Below are positions 7,885 to 16,017 of a stretch of DNA of 45,289 nucleotides, in pieces. A program made the position numbers and the translations under genes. Every line of letters begins with the position of its first letter. The stretch's first letter is position 1. Source of the DNA: an uncultured Collinsella sp. (GTDB taxonomy: Bacteria; Actinomycetota; Coriobacteriia; Coriobacteriales; Coriobacteriaceae); assembly GCA_902472315.1 (NCBI GenBank), contig CABRNM010000012.1:1-45289 (forward strand), written 5' to 3'. Under the pieces are notes generated by a model. It did no database searches. It was not told the DNA's origin and worked only from the letters and a program-made list of their open reading frames with translations.

Positions 7885-10764
7885 ATGTCTGATTCTTCTA
7901 TCGTTATTCGCGGCGCGCGCGAGCATAACCTGCGCGATATCGATGTTTCCATTCCGCGTGACCAGCTCGTGGTCATAACCGGTCTTTCCGGATCGGGCAA
8001 GAGCTCGCTGGCGTTCGATACCATCTATGCCGAGGGCCAGCGCCGTTACGTCGAGAGCCTTTCGAGCTATGCGCGTCAGTTTTTGGGCCAGATGGACAAG
8101 CCCGATCTGGACTCGATTGACGGCCTGTCGCCGGCTGTGTCGATCGATCAGAAAACGACGTCCAAAAACCCACGCTCGACGGTGGGCACCGTAACCGAGA
8201 TTTACGACTATCTGCGTCTGCTGTTTGCTCGCGTGGGAACGCCGCACTGTCCTGAGTGCGGTCGTGTCATTGAGCGTCAGACGACCGATCAGGTCGCCGA
8301 TAAGGTGCTGGCAGCGGGGGAGGGCCGTCGCGCGTTTGTGTTGGCGCCGGTGGTTCGTGGACGCAAGGGCGAATATGCCAAGCTGTTTGAGGACCTGCGT
8401 GCGGAGGGCTTTAGCCGTGTGCGCGTCGACGGCGAGGTGCGCTCGCTTGACGACCCTATCGACCTGGACAAGAAGTTCAAACACGACATTGAGGTCGTGG
8501 TCGACCGTATCGTGATCCGAGAGAACTCCCTGGGTCGCATTGCCGAGTCCGTTGAGCAGGCGACGGCACTGGCGCACGGTAACGTGAACGTGTACATGCT
8601 GCCCGACCGCGACGCTCCCGAGGGAACCGAGGGCGAGCTGCTGGAGTATTCGCTGGCACTGGCGTGCCCAGAGCACGGGCATTCCATCGACGACCTGCAG
8701 CCGCGCGATTTCTCGTTCAACGCGCCCTATGGTGCGTGTCCCGAGTGCGATGGCCTGGGCTTTAAAAAGACAGTCGATGCCGAGGCGCTGATTGAAGACC
8801 CCTCAAAGTCGATTGCCGACGGAGTATTTGGCAGCCTGTTCGGCAATTCCAACTATTATCCGCAGATTTTTGCTGCGGTCTGCAAACACTTTAAGGTGAG
8901 TGCCGATACGCCATGGGAGGACCTGCCCCCGCGGGTGCGTCGTGCGTTTTTGGATGGCATGGGCGACACGAAGATTTCGGTCGACTATCAAAAGCTCGAT
9001 GGGCGTCGCAGCCAGTGGGATACTAAGTTCTCGGGTGTGCGCAACATCCTGTACGAGCGCTACAACGAGACGACGAACGAGAACACCAGGGCTCGCTTGG
9101 AGAAATACATTCGCGAAGAGCCATGCTCGAGCTGTCACGGTGCTCGCCTGCGTCCCGAGATGCTTGCCGTCACCGTGGGCGGCAAGTCCATTTACGATGT
9201 CTGCTGCCTGTCGTGTCGCGAGTCGCTCGAGTTTTTTGAGGGCCTGGAGCTTACCGAGCGTCAGCAGTTTATCGGCGGGCGCATCGTCAAGGAAATCCTG
9301 GAGCGCCTGCGTTTTCTGGTCGATGTCGGACTCGACTATCTGACGCTCGATCGCGCTTCGGCAACGCTTTCCGGCGGTGAGGCCCAACGCATTCGCCTGG
9401 CAACGCAGATCGGCGCCGGCCTCATGGGCGTTCTGTACATTCTGGACGAGCCGTCGATCGGCCTTCACCAACGCGATAACGAGCGCCTGATCAAGACGCT
9501 CGAGCGCTTGCGCGATATCGGTAATACCGTTATCGTCGTCGAGCACGACGAAGATACGATTCGCGCTGCAGACTACGTGATCGATATGGGTCCCGGTGCG
9601 GGCGTTAACGGCGGACACGTGGTCGCCGCGGGAACGCCTGCCGATATCATGGCATGCCCCGATTCCATGACGGGTGCCTATTTGACTGGCAAGCGGATGA
9701 TCCGCGTGCCCGATGAGCGCCGCAAGCCCGGCCGCGGCTGTCTTAAGATCACGGGCGCCCGCGCTAATAACCTCAAAAACGTTACCGCCAAGATTGAGTT
9801 CGGTACGCTCACGGTCGTTACCGGTGTTTCGGGATCGGGCAAGAGCTCCCTGGTCACCGATACGATTGCGCCCGCGCTTACGAATGCCATCCATCGTTCG
9901 GCGCGTCCCGTGGGGCCGTACAAGAAGATTGAGGGCATTGAGTGCATCGATAAGGTAATCGATATCGACCAGTCACCGATCGGTCGCACGCCGCGTTCGA
10001 ACCCTGCGACCTATATTGGCCTGTGGGATGATCTGCGTGCGCTATTTGCAAGCACGCCGGAGTCGAAGGCGCGCGGCTACTCGCCGGGACGTTTCTCCTT
10101 TAACGTAAGCGGCGGTCGCTGCGAGGCGTGCAAAGGCGATGGCCAGATCAAGATCGAGATGCACTTCCTTCCCGATATCTATGTCCCCTGTGAGGTATGT
10201 GGCGGCAAGCGCTATAACCGCGAGACACTCGAGGTTACCTACCGCGGCAAGACAATCTCGGACGTGCTCGACATGAGTGTCACCGAAGCGCTGGCTTTCT
10301 TTGGGAATATTCCGCAGATCAAGCGCAAGCTGCAGACTCTATATGACGTGGGTCTGGGCTACGTGAGCTTAGGCCAGCCCGCTACGACGCTTTCGGGCGG
10401 CGAGGCGCAGCGCGTGAAGCTCGCCAAGGAGCTTCATCGCCGTCAGACAGGCAAGACGTTCTACATTTTGGACGAGCCCACAACCGGCCTTCATTTTGAG
10501 GATGTTCGCCAGCTGCTCGACGTGTTGCAGCGCCTGGTCGATGCGGGCAACACGGTTCTGGTGATCGAGCACAACCTTGATGTCATCAAGGTTGCCGACC
10601 GCCTGATCGATATGGGTCCCGAGGGCGGCAATGGCGGCGGAACCGTCGTGGTCTCAGGCACGCCGGAGCAAGTCGCGGCATGTTCGCAGAGCTACACGGG
10701 CAAGTTCTTGGCGCCGTTGCTCAAGCGCGACCGTGAGCGTCAGGCGCAGCTCGACGCGCAGTAA
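7885..10764 (+). CDS. uvrA: UvrABC excinuclease subunit A
   Basis: UvrA is the ATPase that finds bulky DNA lesions and loads UvrB. The 959-residue protein has the full duplicated ABC layout. Walker A loops are GLSGSGKSS near residue 33 and GVSGSGKSS near residue 645. Two LSGGEAQR signatures and two DEPSIGL/DEPTTGL Walker B regions follow. Zinc-finger cysteine pairs are seen in CPECGR, CPECDG, CSSCHG, CEACKG and CEVCGG. DQSPIGRTPRSNPATY is the conserved segment of the second half. GGAGG sits a few bases before the ATG. The gene starts divergently from mrp, with 259 bases between them. Confidence 0.98.
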   Translation: MSDSSIVIRGAREHNLRDIDVSIPRDQLVVITGLSGSGKSSLAFDTIYAEGQRRYVESLSSYARQFLGQMDKPDLDSIDGLSPAVSIDQKTTSKNPRSTVGTVTEIYDYLRLLFARVGTPHCPECGRVIERQTTDQVADKVLAAGEGRRAFVLAPVVRGRKGEYAKLFEDLRAEGFSRVRVDGEVRSLDDPIDLDKKFKHDIEVVVDRIVIRENSLGRIAESVEQATALAHGNVNVYMLPDRDAPEGTEGELLEYSLALACPEHGHSIDDLQPRDFSFNAPYGACPECDGLGFKKTVDAEALIEDPSKSIADGVFGSLFGNSNYYPQIFAAVCKHFKVSADTPWEDLPPRVRRAFLDGMGDTKISVDYQKLDGRRSQWDTKFSGVRNILYERYNETTNENTRARLEKYIREEPCSSCHGARLRPEMLAVTVGGKSIYDVCCLSCRESLEFFEGLELTERQQFIGGRIVKEILERLRFLVDVGLDYLTLDRASATLSGGEAQRIRLATQIGAGLMGVLYILDEPSIGLHQRDNERLIKTLERLRDIGNTVIVVEHDEDTIRAADYVIDMGPGAGVNGGHVVAAGTPADIMACPDSMTGAYLTGKRMIRVPDERRKPGRGCLKITGARANNLKNVTAKIEFGTLTVVTGVSGSGKSSLVTDTIAPALTNAIHRSARPVGPYKKIEGIECIDKVIDIDQSPIGRTPRSNPATYIGLWDDLRALFASTPESKARGYSPGRFSFNVSGGRCEACKGDGQIKIEMHFLPDIYVPCEVCGGKRYNRETLEVTYRGKTISDVLDMSVTEALAFFGNIPQIKRKLQTLYDVGLGYVSLGQPATTLSGGEAQRVKLAKELHRRQTGKTFYILDEPTTGLHFEDVRQLLDVLQRLVDAGNTVLVIEHNLDVIKVADRLIDMGPEGGNGGGTVVVSGTPEQVAACSQSYTGKFLAPLLKRDRERQAQLDAQ

Positions 10765-10784
10765 AAAGACGTTGTAGTACCGAC

Positions 10785-10817
10785 GCGCCACCGATTCCTT
10801 TTGATTCGGTGGCGCTT
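10785..10817 (+). terminator. Terminator after uvrA
   Basis: A perfect 10-bp stem, GCGCCACCGA at 10785-10794 and TCGGTGGCGC at 10806-10815, follows the uvrA stop. The T tract is short (TTCTGTG), so termination may be incomplete. Confidence 0.6.
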
Positions 10818-10854
10818 CTGTGTGTCGAGATGGCATATGCGGCGGAATTGGCCC

Positions 10855-10860
10855 TATACT
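10855..10860 (+). promoter_or_regulatory. Possible -10 box for the ybaK-like/murJ/uvrC unit
   Basis: TATACT (5/6) lies 38 bases before the first gene of the unit. The same hexamer also occurs at 1466 before uvrB and at 26472 before rapZ, so it may be a common -10 form in this genome. A matching -35 is not clear. Confidence 0.35.
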
Positions 10861-10897
10861 TAATCCTTGCGTCGCTCTGCGAGGGAAAGGATGTGCC

Positions 10898-11398
10898 ATG
10901 GCAAAGGCTGTTAAGACGCCAAAAACCAATGCGATGCGCGAGCTGGAAAGCGCCGGCATCTCCTATGTTCTCCATACGTACGAAGACGATGGCGATGAAT
11001 CGTCAGGTCTGGGTGTCGCGATTTCCGATCAGCTTGGCGAGGAACCCGGTCAGGGATTTAAGACCCTGGTCTGCACGACGCCGTCCAACGACCATGTCGT
11101 GTGCTGCATTCCCGTTGCCGACGAGCTCGACCTCAAGGCCGCCGCGCGCGCCGCAGGCGAAAAGTCGCTGACCATGATGCATGTCAAAGATCTGCTTGCC
11201 GCGACGGGGTATGTCCGCGGCGGTTGCAGCCCGGTCGGTATGAAAAAACGCTTCCGGACGCTGATCGATGAGACATGCGTCCTTTGGGATACCATTTTTA
11301 TCTCGGGTGGCAAGCGCGGCTATCAGCTTGAGCTTGCTCCCGATGACTTAGTTGCATTTTGCGGGGCGACGGTTGCCCCGATCACGAGAGAGGACTGA
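10898..11398 (+). CDS. ybaK: YbaK/EbsC-family aminoacyl-tRNA deacylase
   Basis: Proteins of this family hydrolyse mischarged tRNA, classically Cys-tRNA(Pro). The 166-residue length is normal. Family features are the N-terminal TNAMRELESAGISY segment, the core GFKTLVCT, the catalytic lysine region of the MMHVKDLLAATGYVRGGCSPVGMKK block (conserved G-x-x-x-G-G-x-S-P-x-G) and a C-terminal FISGGKRGYQLELAPDDL. ATG 10898 is used because AAAGGA lies 6 bases upstream; an open frame extends upstream to 10820 without a ribosome binding site. The substrate preference cannot be read from sequence alone. The stop is 3 bases before the murJ start. Confidence 0.9.
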   Translation: MAKAVKTPKTNAMRELESAGISYVLHTYEDDGDESSGLGVAISDQLGEEPGQGFKTLVCTTPSNDHVVCCIPVADELDLKAAARAAGEKSLTMMHVKDLLAATGYVRGGCSPVGMKKRFRTLIDETCVLWDTIFISGGKRGYQLELAPDDLVAFCGATVAPITRED

Positions 11399-11401
11399 GC
11401 G

Positions 11402-13705
11402 ATGCCGCAGGAAGAATCAAAGCGCGGAGCTCACTTTGCAAAAGGGTCGGTTCCTCAGACGCCCGCGCCCGAGGCCGCTTCGTTCGATAACGAGATTCGA
11501 AACGCCTGGTCCGCTGCCGCTGACCCGGGCGAGACGGCCGTGTACTTGCGTGCCGCCGGTGCCGGCACGGCACTTCCCCGTACGGTTCTTTCTTCGGCTC
11601 GTCCCGATGAGACGGCTGTCTTTTTGGCCGCCGCTCAATCGAGCACCAGCGTGAAGCCGATCGCCTCCGAGGCTCCTCGTGTGCCGCGTCCCGATGAGAC
11701 GGCGGTGTTTTTGATGGCAGCCCAGGGAAAGAGCACACCGCAGAGCGCTCCTGCCGCTCGTTCCGCCAAGCCCGCGGCTCATGATGATGGCGAACCGCTT
11801 CTTTCGGATGACGAATGGTCGCCGCTTGGTTCGACCGATCCCGTCGAGGGCGTGGCCATCGACGGTGATGACGACTGGGACCCTCTGTCGTTTTCTGCCC
11901 GAACCGTCGCCGCCAAAGAAGTTGACACGGTGTTTGGCGACCATGCCATATTCGATGATGATGCCGTATCCGGAAACAACATGCCGAACAGCGATGACGT
12001 CGCACCTGCCGATGACGCCGTTTTGGTTGACGATCCCTTTGCGATGACCGGCTCCTTTGCCGTCGTGGACGATTTGCTGCCACAAGATGAGGTTTATGAG
12101 GACTCTCAGGACGACGTAGACGATATGGGTTCGTCGGACTACTCCACGGTTGGTCGTTCTGCTGGCCTCATGACCGTGCTGACCATCGTGTCGCGCGTTA
12201 CCGGGTTTATCCGCACGTGGGCCATGGCGGCCGCCATCGGCATGTCGCTGCTCTCGTCCTCCTATCAGGTTGCCAACAACCTGCCCAACATGCTCTACGA
12301 ACTCGTGATGGGCGGCATGCTCGTTACGGCGTTTTTGCCGGTGTATATGGGTGTGAGGCGCGAGCAGGGCCGCGAGGCATCGAACGAGTATGTCGGCAAC
12401 CTGCTCGGTATTCTGCTTCTGGTGCTAGGCGGCATCTCGCTGCTGGGCACCGTGTTTGCTCCCGGCTTTATTTGGACGCAGTCGTTCCTTTCGGGCGATG
12501 GCGGCAGCATGGATACCGCTGCGTTCATGTTCCGCTTCTTTGCTATCCAAATTCTGTTTTATGGCTTGGGCTCGGTGTTCTCGGGCGTTCTCAACGCGCA
12601 CCGCGACTACTTCTGGTCGACGTTTGCCCCGGTTCTCAACAATGTCATCGTCATCGCCAGCTTTATGGGCTTTGCTCCCGTGTGTGCACAATTTGGCGAG
12701 CAGGCCGGTATTATCTTGATCGCGGCTGGTACGACCCTCGGCGTCTTTGTCCAGATGGCCTGCCAGATTCCCGCGCTTGGCAAGCATGGCGTGCATCCTC
12801 ATATCCATATCGACTTTAAGGACCCCGCGCTGCGACAGACGATTGCGCTTGGTATCCCGACGCTGCTCGCCACGGTGTGCATGTTTGTCTCGACTTCCAT
12901 TACCAATTCCGCCGCGCTGGTGGTGCAGCCCGAGACCGGCCCTTCCGTCATCGCATATGCGCGCCTGTGGTATACGCTGCCCTATGCGCTGATCGCTGCC
13001 TCGCTTTCGACGGCACTCTATACCGAACTCTCCCACGATGCACAGGAGAAGGATTACGACAGCGTCCGCACGGGCATTTCGCGCGGTGTCGCCCAGATGC
13101 TCTTCTTCCTGATTCCGTTTGCGATGTACCTGATCGTCTTCGCCCGTCCGCTCAACATGATCTACTGCGCCGGCAAGTTCGATGAATCCGGTGTGGCGCT
13201 GGTGTCGGAGTTCCTTATCTATCTGGCACTTTCCCTGCCGCTCTACGGCGTGGTCGTGCTGATGCAGAAGAGCTTCTCGGCCCTGCTCGATATGAAACCT
13301 TATAGCCGCTATTGCCTGTACTCCGCTATCGGCCAGGCCGGTTCGGTTCTGCTGTTTGGCGTGGTGCTGGGCTACGGTATGTCGGCAATTGCGCTTTCGT
13401 ACGTCGTTGACTACGTGGTCTTGGTCGGATGCTCACTGTGGTGGCTGCGCCGTCGTCTGCATGGACTTCAGGTCAAGTCTATCCTGCACGGCGGTTTCTT
13501 CGGCCTATTGTTCGGTGGCTTGGGCGCTGCCGCGGGCGCCGGTGTCATGTGGGCACTTGAGCACTTTGTCGGACTGCTTGGCGGCTCGATCCTCATTACC
13601 CTGGGCTACGTTTGTGTTGCAGGCGTCGTCTCGCTCGCCGTGACTTTTGGCCTTGCCTTCGTCTTTAAGATGCCCGAGGTCTCGGCGCTGCTTCGTCGCA
13701 AGTAG
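11402..13705 (+). CDS. murJ: Lipid II flippase MurJ (MviN) with long repeat-containing N-terminal tail
   Basis: MurJ flips lipid II across the cytoplasmic membrane for peptidoglycan synthesis. The membrane core spans about residues 250-767 with many hydrophobic helices and family motifs such as SRVTGFIRTWAMAAAIG, NNLPNMLYELVMGGML and SALLDMKPYSRY. The 250-residue N-terminal tail is unusual. It is acidic and predicted to be disordered by composition. It carries three copies of a (G/D)ETAV(F/Y)LxAA motif at about 43-52, 69-78 and 98-107, and two D-D-x-W-x-P-L copies at about 137-142 and 157-162. Mycobacterial MurJ carries a C-terminal, kinase-regulated extension. The gene starts 3 bases after ybaK and ends directly at the uvrC start. 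Confidence 0.93.
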   Translation: MPQEESKRGAHFAKGSVPQTPAPEAASFDNEIRNAWSAAADPGETAVYLRAAGAGTALPRTVLSSARPDETAVFLAAAQSSTSVKPIASEAPRVPRPDETAVFLMAAQGKSTPQSAPAARSAKPAAHDDGEPLLSDDEWSPLGSTDPVEGVAIDGDDDWDPLSFSARTVAAKEVDTVFGDHAIFDDDAVSGNNMPNSDDVAPADDAVLVDDPFAMTGSFAVVDDLLPQDEVYEDSQDDVDDMGSSDYSTVGRSAGLMTVLTIVSRVTGFIRTWAMAAAIGMSLLSSSYQVANNLPNMLYELVMGGMLVTAFLPVYMGVRREQGREASNEYVGNLLGILLLVLGGISLLGTVFAPGFIWTQSFLSGDGGSMDTAAFMFRFFAIQILFYGLGSVFSGVLNAHRDYFWSTFAPVLNNVIVIASFMGFAPVCAQFGEQAGIILIAAGTTLGVFVQMACQIPALGKHGVHPHIHIDFKDPALRQTIALGIPTLLATVCMFVSTSITNSAALVVQPETGPSVIAYARLWYTLPYALIAASLSTALYTELSHDAQEKDYDSVRTGISRGVAQMLFFLIPFAMYLIVFARPLNMIYCAGKFDESGVALVSEFLIYLALSLPLYGVVVLMQKSFSALLDMKPYSRYCLYSAIGQAGSVLLFGVVLGYGMSAIALSYVVDYVVLVGCSLWWLRRRLHGLQVKSILHGGFFGLLFGGLGAAAGAGVMWALEHFVGLLGGSILITLGYVCVAGVVSLAVTFGLAFVFKMPEVSALLRRK

Positions 13706-15652
13706 GTGCGTGTGGCAGGTCACGACATCATTCCAACACTTGCCGAGCAGGTTTCGCGCGTTCCCACGCAACCCGGCTGCTACCTTTGGAAAGATGCCAA
13801 GGGCGATGTCATCTATGTGGGTAAGGCGAAAAACTTGCGTGCCCGTATGCGTCAATACGTGACGCTGCAGGACGAGCGTCAAAAGATTCCGCTCATGATG
13901 CAGCTGGTGGCGAGTTTCGACTATATCGTGGTGGAGACCGAGCACGAGGCATTGGTGCTCGAGCGCAATCTGATTGGCCAGTACCATCCGTACTTTAACG
14001 TCGATCTCAAAGACGATAAAAGCTATCCCTTTATCGCCATTACCAAGAGCGACTTGTTTCCGGCTATTAAATACACGCGAGAGCGTCATAAACCGGGAAC
14101 GCGCTATTTTGGCCCCTATACCGATAGCCGTGCGGCGCGTGAGACCATCGATACGCTACGCAAGGTTATTCCTATTTGCTCGGCATCCTGTGCGGAATGG
14201 CGCCGCTGCCGCCGCATCGTCGAATCTCATAAGGGCGAAGAAGACATCGTCAATATGATTTGCGCGCAAAACGGGCGTCCCTGCTTTGACTACCATGTCG
14301 GGCGCGGGCCGGGCGCATGTGTCGGCGCGATTTCCCCTGCCGACTATGCCAAGAACGTCAAGCGTGTCGAACGTTTCTTGTCGGGCCATCGCAAGGATGT
14401 CGTCGACGAGCTTACGTCCGAGATGACGGAGGCAGCCGAGACACTCGATTTTGAGCGTGCGGCGCGCGTCAAGCGTCGTCTGGAAGTCATTAGGGGCTTG
14501 GACGATCGCCAACAGGTCGTTTTTCCATCAAGCGTCGATATCGACGTCATCGGCTTCTATCGCGAAGAGACTATCTCTGCCGCCTGTGTCTTTGTCGTTC
14601 GCGAGGGCCGAACGGTTCGAACTTGTGAGTTTATCCTCGATAAAGGCCTGGATGTCGACGAGGAAGAGCTTCAATCGGGCTTTCTTAAGCGCTATTACGA
14701 CGAGACGGCTGATATTCCAGCCGAGATCAATCTCTCTGTCGAGCTTGAGGATGCCGAAGCGTTGGGGGAGTGGCTTGCGGCCAAGCGCGAACGCTCTTGC
14801 CATCTCCATAGGCCGCAGCGCGGCGAAAAGCACCGCCTGCTCGATATGGCTTCCAAAAATGCGCGCCATGCCCTCATGCGCTACATGATGCGCACGGGGT
14901 ATGCTGACGATCGCACCAATCAGGCGCTCCTGGAGCTCGAAAGTGCGCTGGCGCTGCCTGCGCCGCCGTTGCGCATCGAGTGCTTCGATATCTCGACGTT
15001 GCACGGCACCTTTACCGTCGCTTCGATGGTGGTATTTACCAACGGCCGTGCCGACAAGGGCCAGTATCGTCGCTTTAAAATTCAGGCCGAATTGGACGAG
15101 GCGAACGACTTCGTATCGATGTCCGAGGTTCTGGGGCGTCGCTATGCTCCCGAGCGCATGGCGGACGAGCGCTTTGGCTCGCGCCCCGATTTGCTCGTTG
15201 TCGATGGCGGCAAGCCGCAATTGACCGCTGCAATTAAGCAACTTGAGGCGCTCGGCCTCGATATACCAGTCTGTGGCTTGGCAAAGGCCGATGAGGAGGT
15301 CTTCGTGCCGTGGGACGAGACTCCCGTCGTACTACCGACCGGCTCCGCTTCGCTTTATCTGATCAAGCAGGTTCGCGATGAATCCCACCGATTTGCGATT
15401 ACGTTCCACCGCGAGTTGCGCGATAAGGCTATGACGGTTTCGGTGCTTGACGACGTTCCGGGCGTGGGGCCCACCAGAAAACGTGCCATAATGCGCCATT
15501 TTGGCTCGATGAAGCGTTTGCGCGCGGCAAGCGAGCAGGAGATTGCGGAAGTTCGAGGCGTTCCGGCCGATGTCGCCAAAGCGGTCCACGAGGCACTTGT
15601 TGCAAGGAATGCCGAGCGCGCCCAAGCATCGGCCAACCGTTCCGAAAGCTAA
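13706..15652 (+). CDS. uvrC: UvrABC excinuclease subunit C
   Basis: UvrC makes both incisions in nucleotide excision repair. The N-terminal GIY-YIG nuclease (about residues 15-95) shows PTQPGCYLWKD and VIYVGKAKNLRARMRQY. A four-cysteine-like patch (ICSASCAEWRRC) follows near 165. The UVR domain (TLDFERAARVKRRLE) near 245 contacts UvrB. The C-terminal RNase H-like nuclease has the aspartate in RIECFDIS and LLVVDGGKPQL, and a helix-hairpin-helix pair (VPGVGPTRKRAIMRHFGSM) ends the protein. At 648 residues it is near normal. The start is a GTG immediately after the murJ stop; a second GTG at 13712 is equally possible. Neither has a strong ribosome binding site, so coupling to murJ is likely. Confidence 0.96.
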   Translation: MRVAGHDIIPTLAEQVSRVPTQPGCYLWKDAKGDVIYVGKAKNLRARMRQYVTLQDERQKIPLMMQLVASFDYIVVETEHEALVLERNLIGQYHPYFNVDLKDDKSYPFIAITKSDLFPAIKYTRERHKPGTRYFGPYTDSRAARETIDTLRKVIPICSASCAEWRRCRRIVESHKGEEDIVNMICAQNGRPCFDYHVGRGPGACVGAISPADYAKNVKRVERFLSGHRKDVVDELTSEMTEAAETLDFERAARVKRRLEVIRGLDDRQQVVFPSSVDIDVIGFYREETISAACVFVVREGRTVRTCEFILDKGLDVDEEELQSGFLKRYYDETADIPAEINLSVELEDAEALGEWLAAKRERSCHLHRPQRGEKHRLLDMASKNARHALMRYMMRTGYADDRTNQALLELESALALPAPPLRIECFDISTLHGTFTVASMVVFTNGRADKGQYRRFKIQAELDEANDFVSMSEVLGRRYAPERMADERFGSRPDLLVVDGGKPQLTAAIKQLEALGLDIPVCGLAKADEEVFVPWDETPVVLPTGSASLYLIKQVRDESHRFAITFHRELRDKAMTVSVLDDVPGVGPTRKRAIMRHFGSMKRLRAASEQEIAEVRGVPADVAKAVHEALVARNAERAQASANRSES

Positions 15653-15677
15653 ACGCGCTTCTAAACAACTGATATAC

Positions 15678-15706
15678 ATGATTGGCCGATTTTCAATCAT
15701 TTATTT
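15678..15706 (+). terminator. Possible weak terminator after uvrC
   Basis: ATGATTG at 15678-15684 pairs with CAATCAT at 15694-15700 and is followed by TTATTT. The stem is A+T-rich, so it is only a candidate. The rest of 15653-16017 is a 365-base non-coding region holding the operator-like and promoter-like sites listed separately; no gene is seen in it. Confidence 0.35.
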
Positions 15707-15741
15707 CGCGGCGATTACCTGTCGATTTCGAGTTTTATTAA

Positions 15742-15759
15742 CGCTAAAACGTTTGACTA
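15742..15759. promoter_or_regulatory. LacI-type operator-like site overlapping a -35 box
   Basis: CGCTAAAACGTTTGACTA has the central C-G and flanking A/T runs of LacI-family operators. It overlaps TTGACT at 15753-15758, a good -35 hexamer; a -10 is not clear. It matches the palindrome upstream of gap (28443-28460) at 13 of 18 positions. A repressor site for the sialic acid genes is inferred. Confidence 0.35.
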
Positions 15760-15859
15760 GCCATGGTGAATAACCCTGCTATCCTGCGGGTTGACGAAGA
15801 CTGATATCTCACCTCGTCGATACATACTGTCTGGCGAATCGTTTGTCAATGAATTCGGT

Positions 15860-15880
15860 GAACGGTAGTAAATACCGTTC
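15860..15880. promoter_or_regulatory. Perfect palindrome upstream of the sialic acid operon
   Basis: GAACGGTA and TACCGTTC form 8-bp arms around a 5-base centre (GTAAA). GGTA/TACC half sites at this spacing are compatible with a GntR-type dimer site. It could also be a small hairpin in a long leader. Confidence 0.4.
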
Positions 15881-15920
15881 AAGCGTATGTATGTATCGGT
15901 CGCCGAGCGCGGCACCTCAG

Positions 15921-15948
15921 TTGGGTCCGTCGGTAGGTAAGGTATATA
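15921..15948 (+). promoter_or_regulatory. Candidate promoter with three GGTA direct repeats
   Basis: TTGGGT at 15921-15926 and TATATA at 15943-15948 are 16 bases apart and could be a promoter for the sialic acid operon. Between and across them lie GGTA at 15932, 15936 and 15941, the last as GGTATA. Repeated GGTATA is the site of the GntR-type regulator NanR in Escherichia coli; whether anything similar binds here is unknown. Confidence 0.35.
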
Positions 15949-16017
15949 TCGTCCGCAAGTTGCGCGGGGGCAAGTCTAGGTGCTCCCGGGTAAGATTCTC
16001 TATTGATAGGAGAAGAC

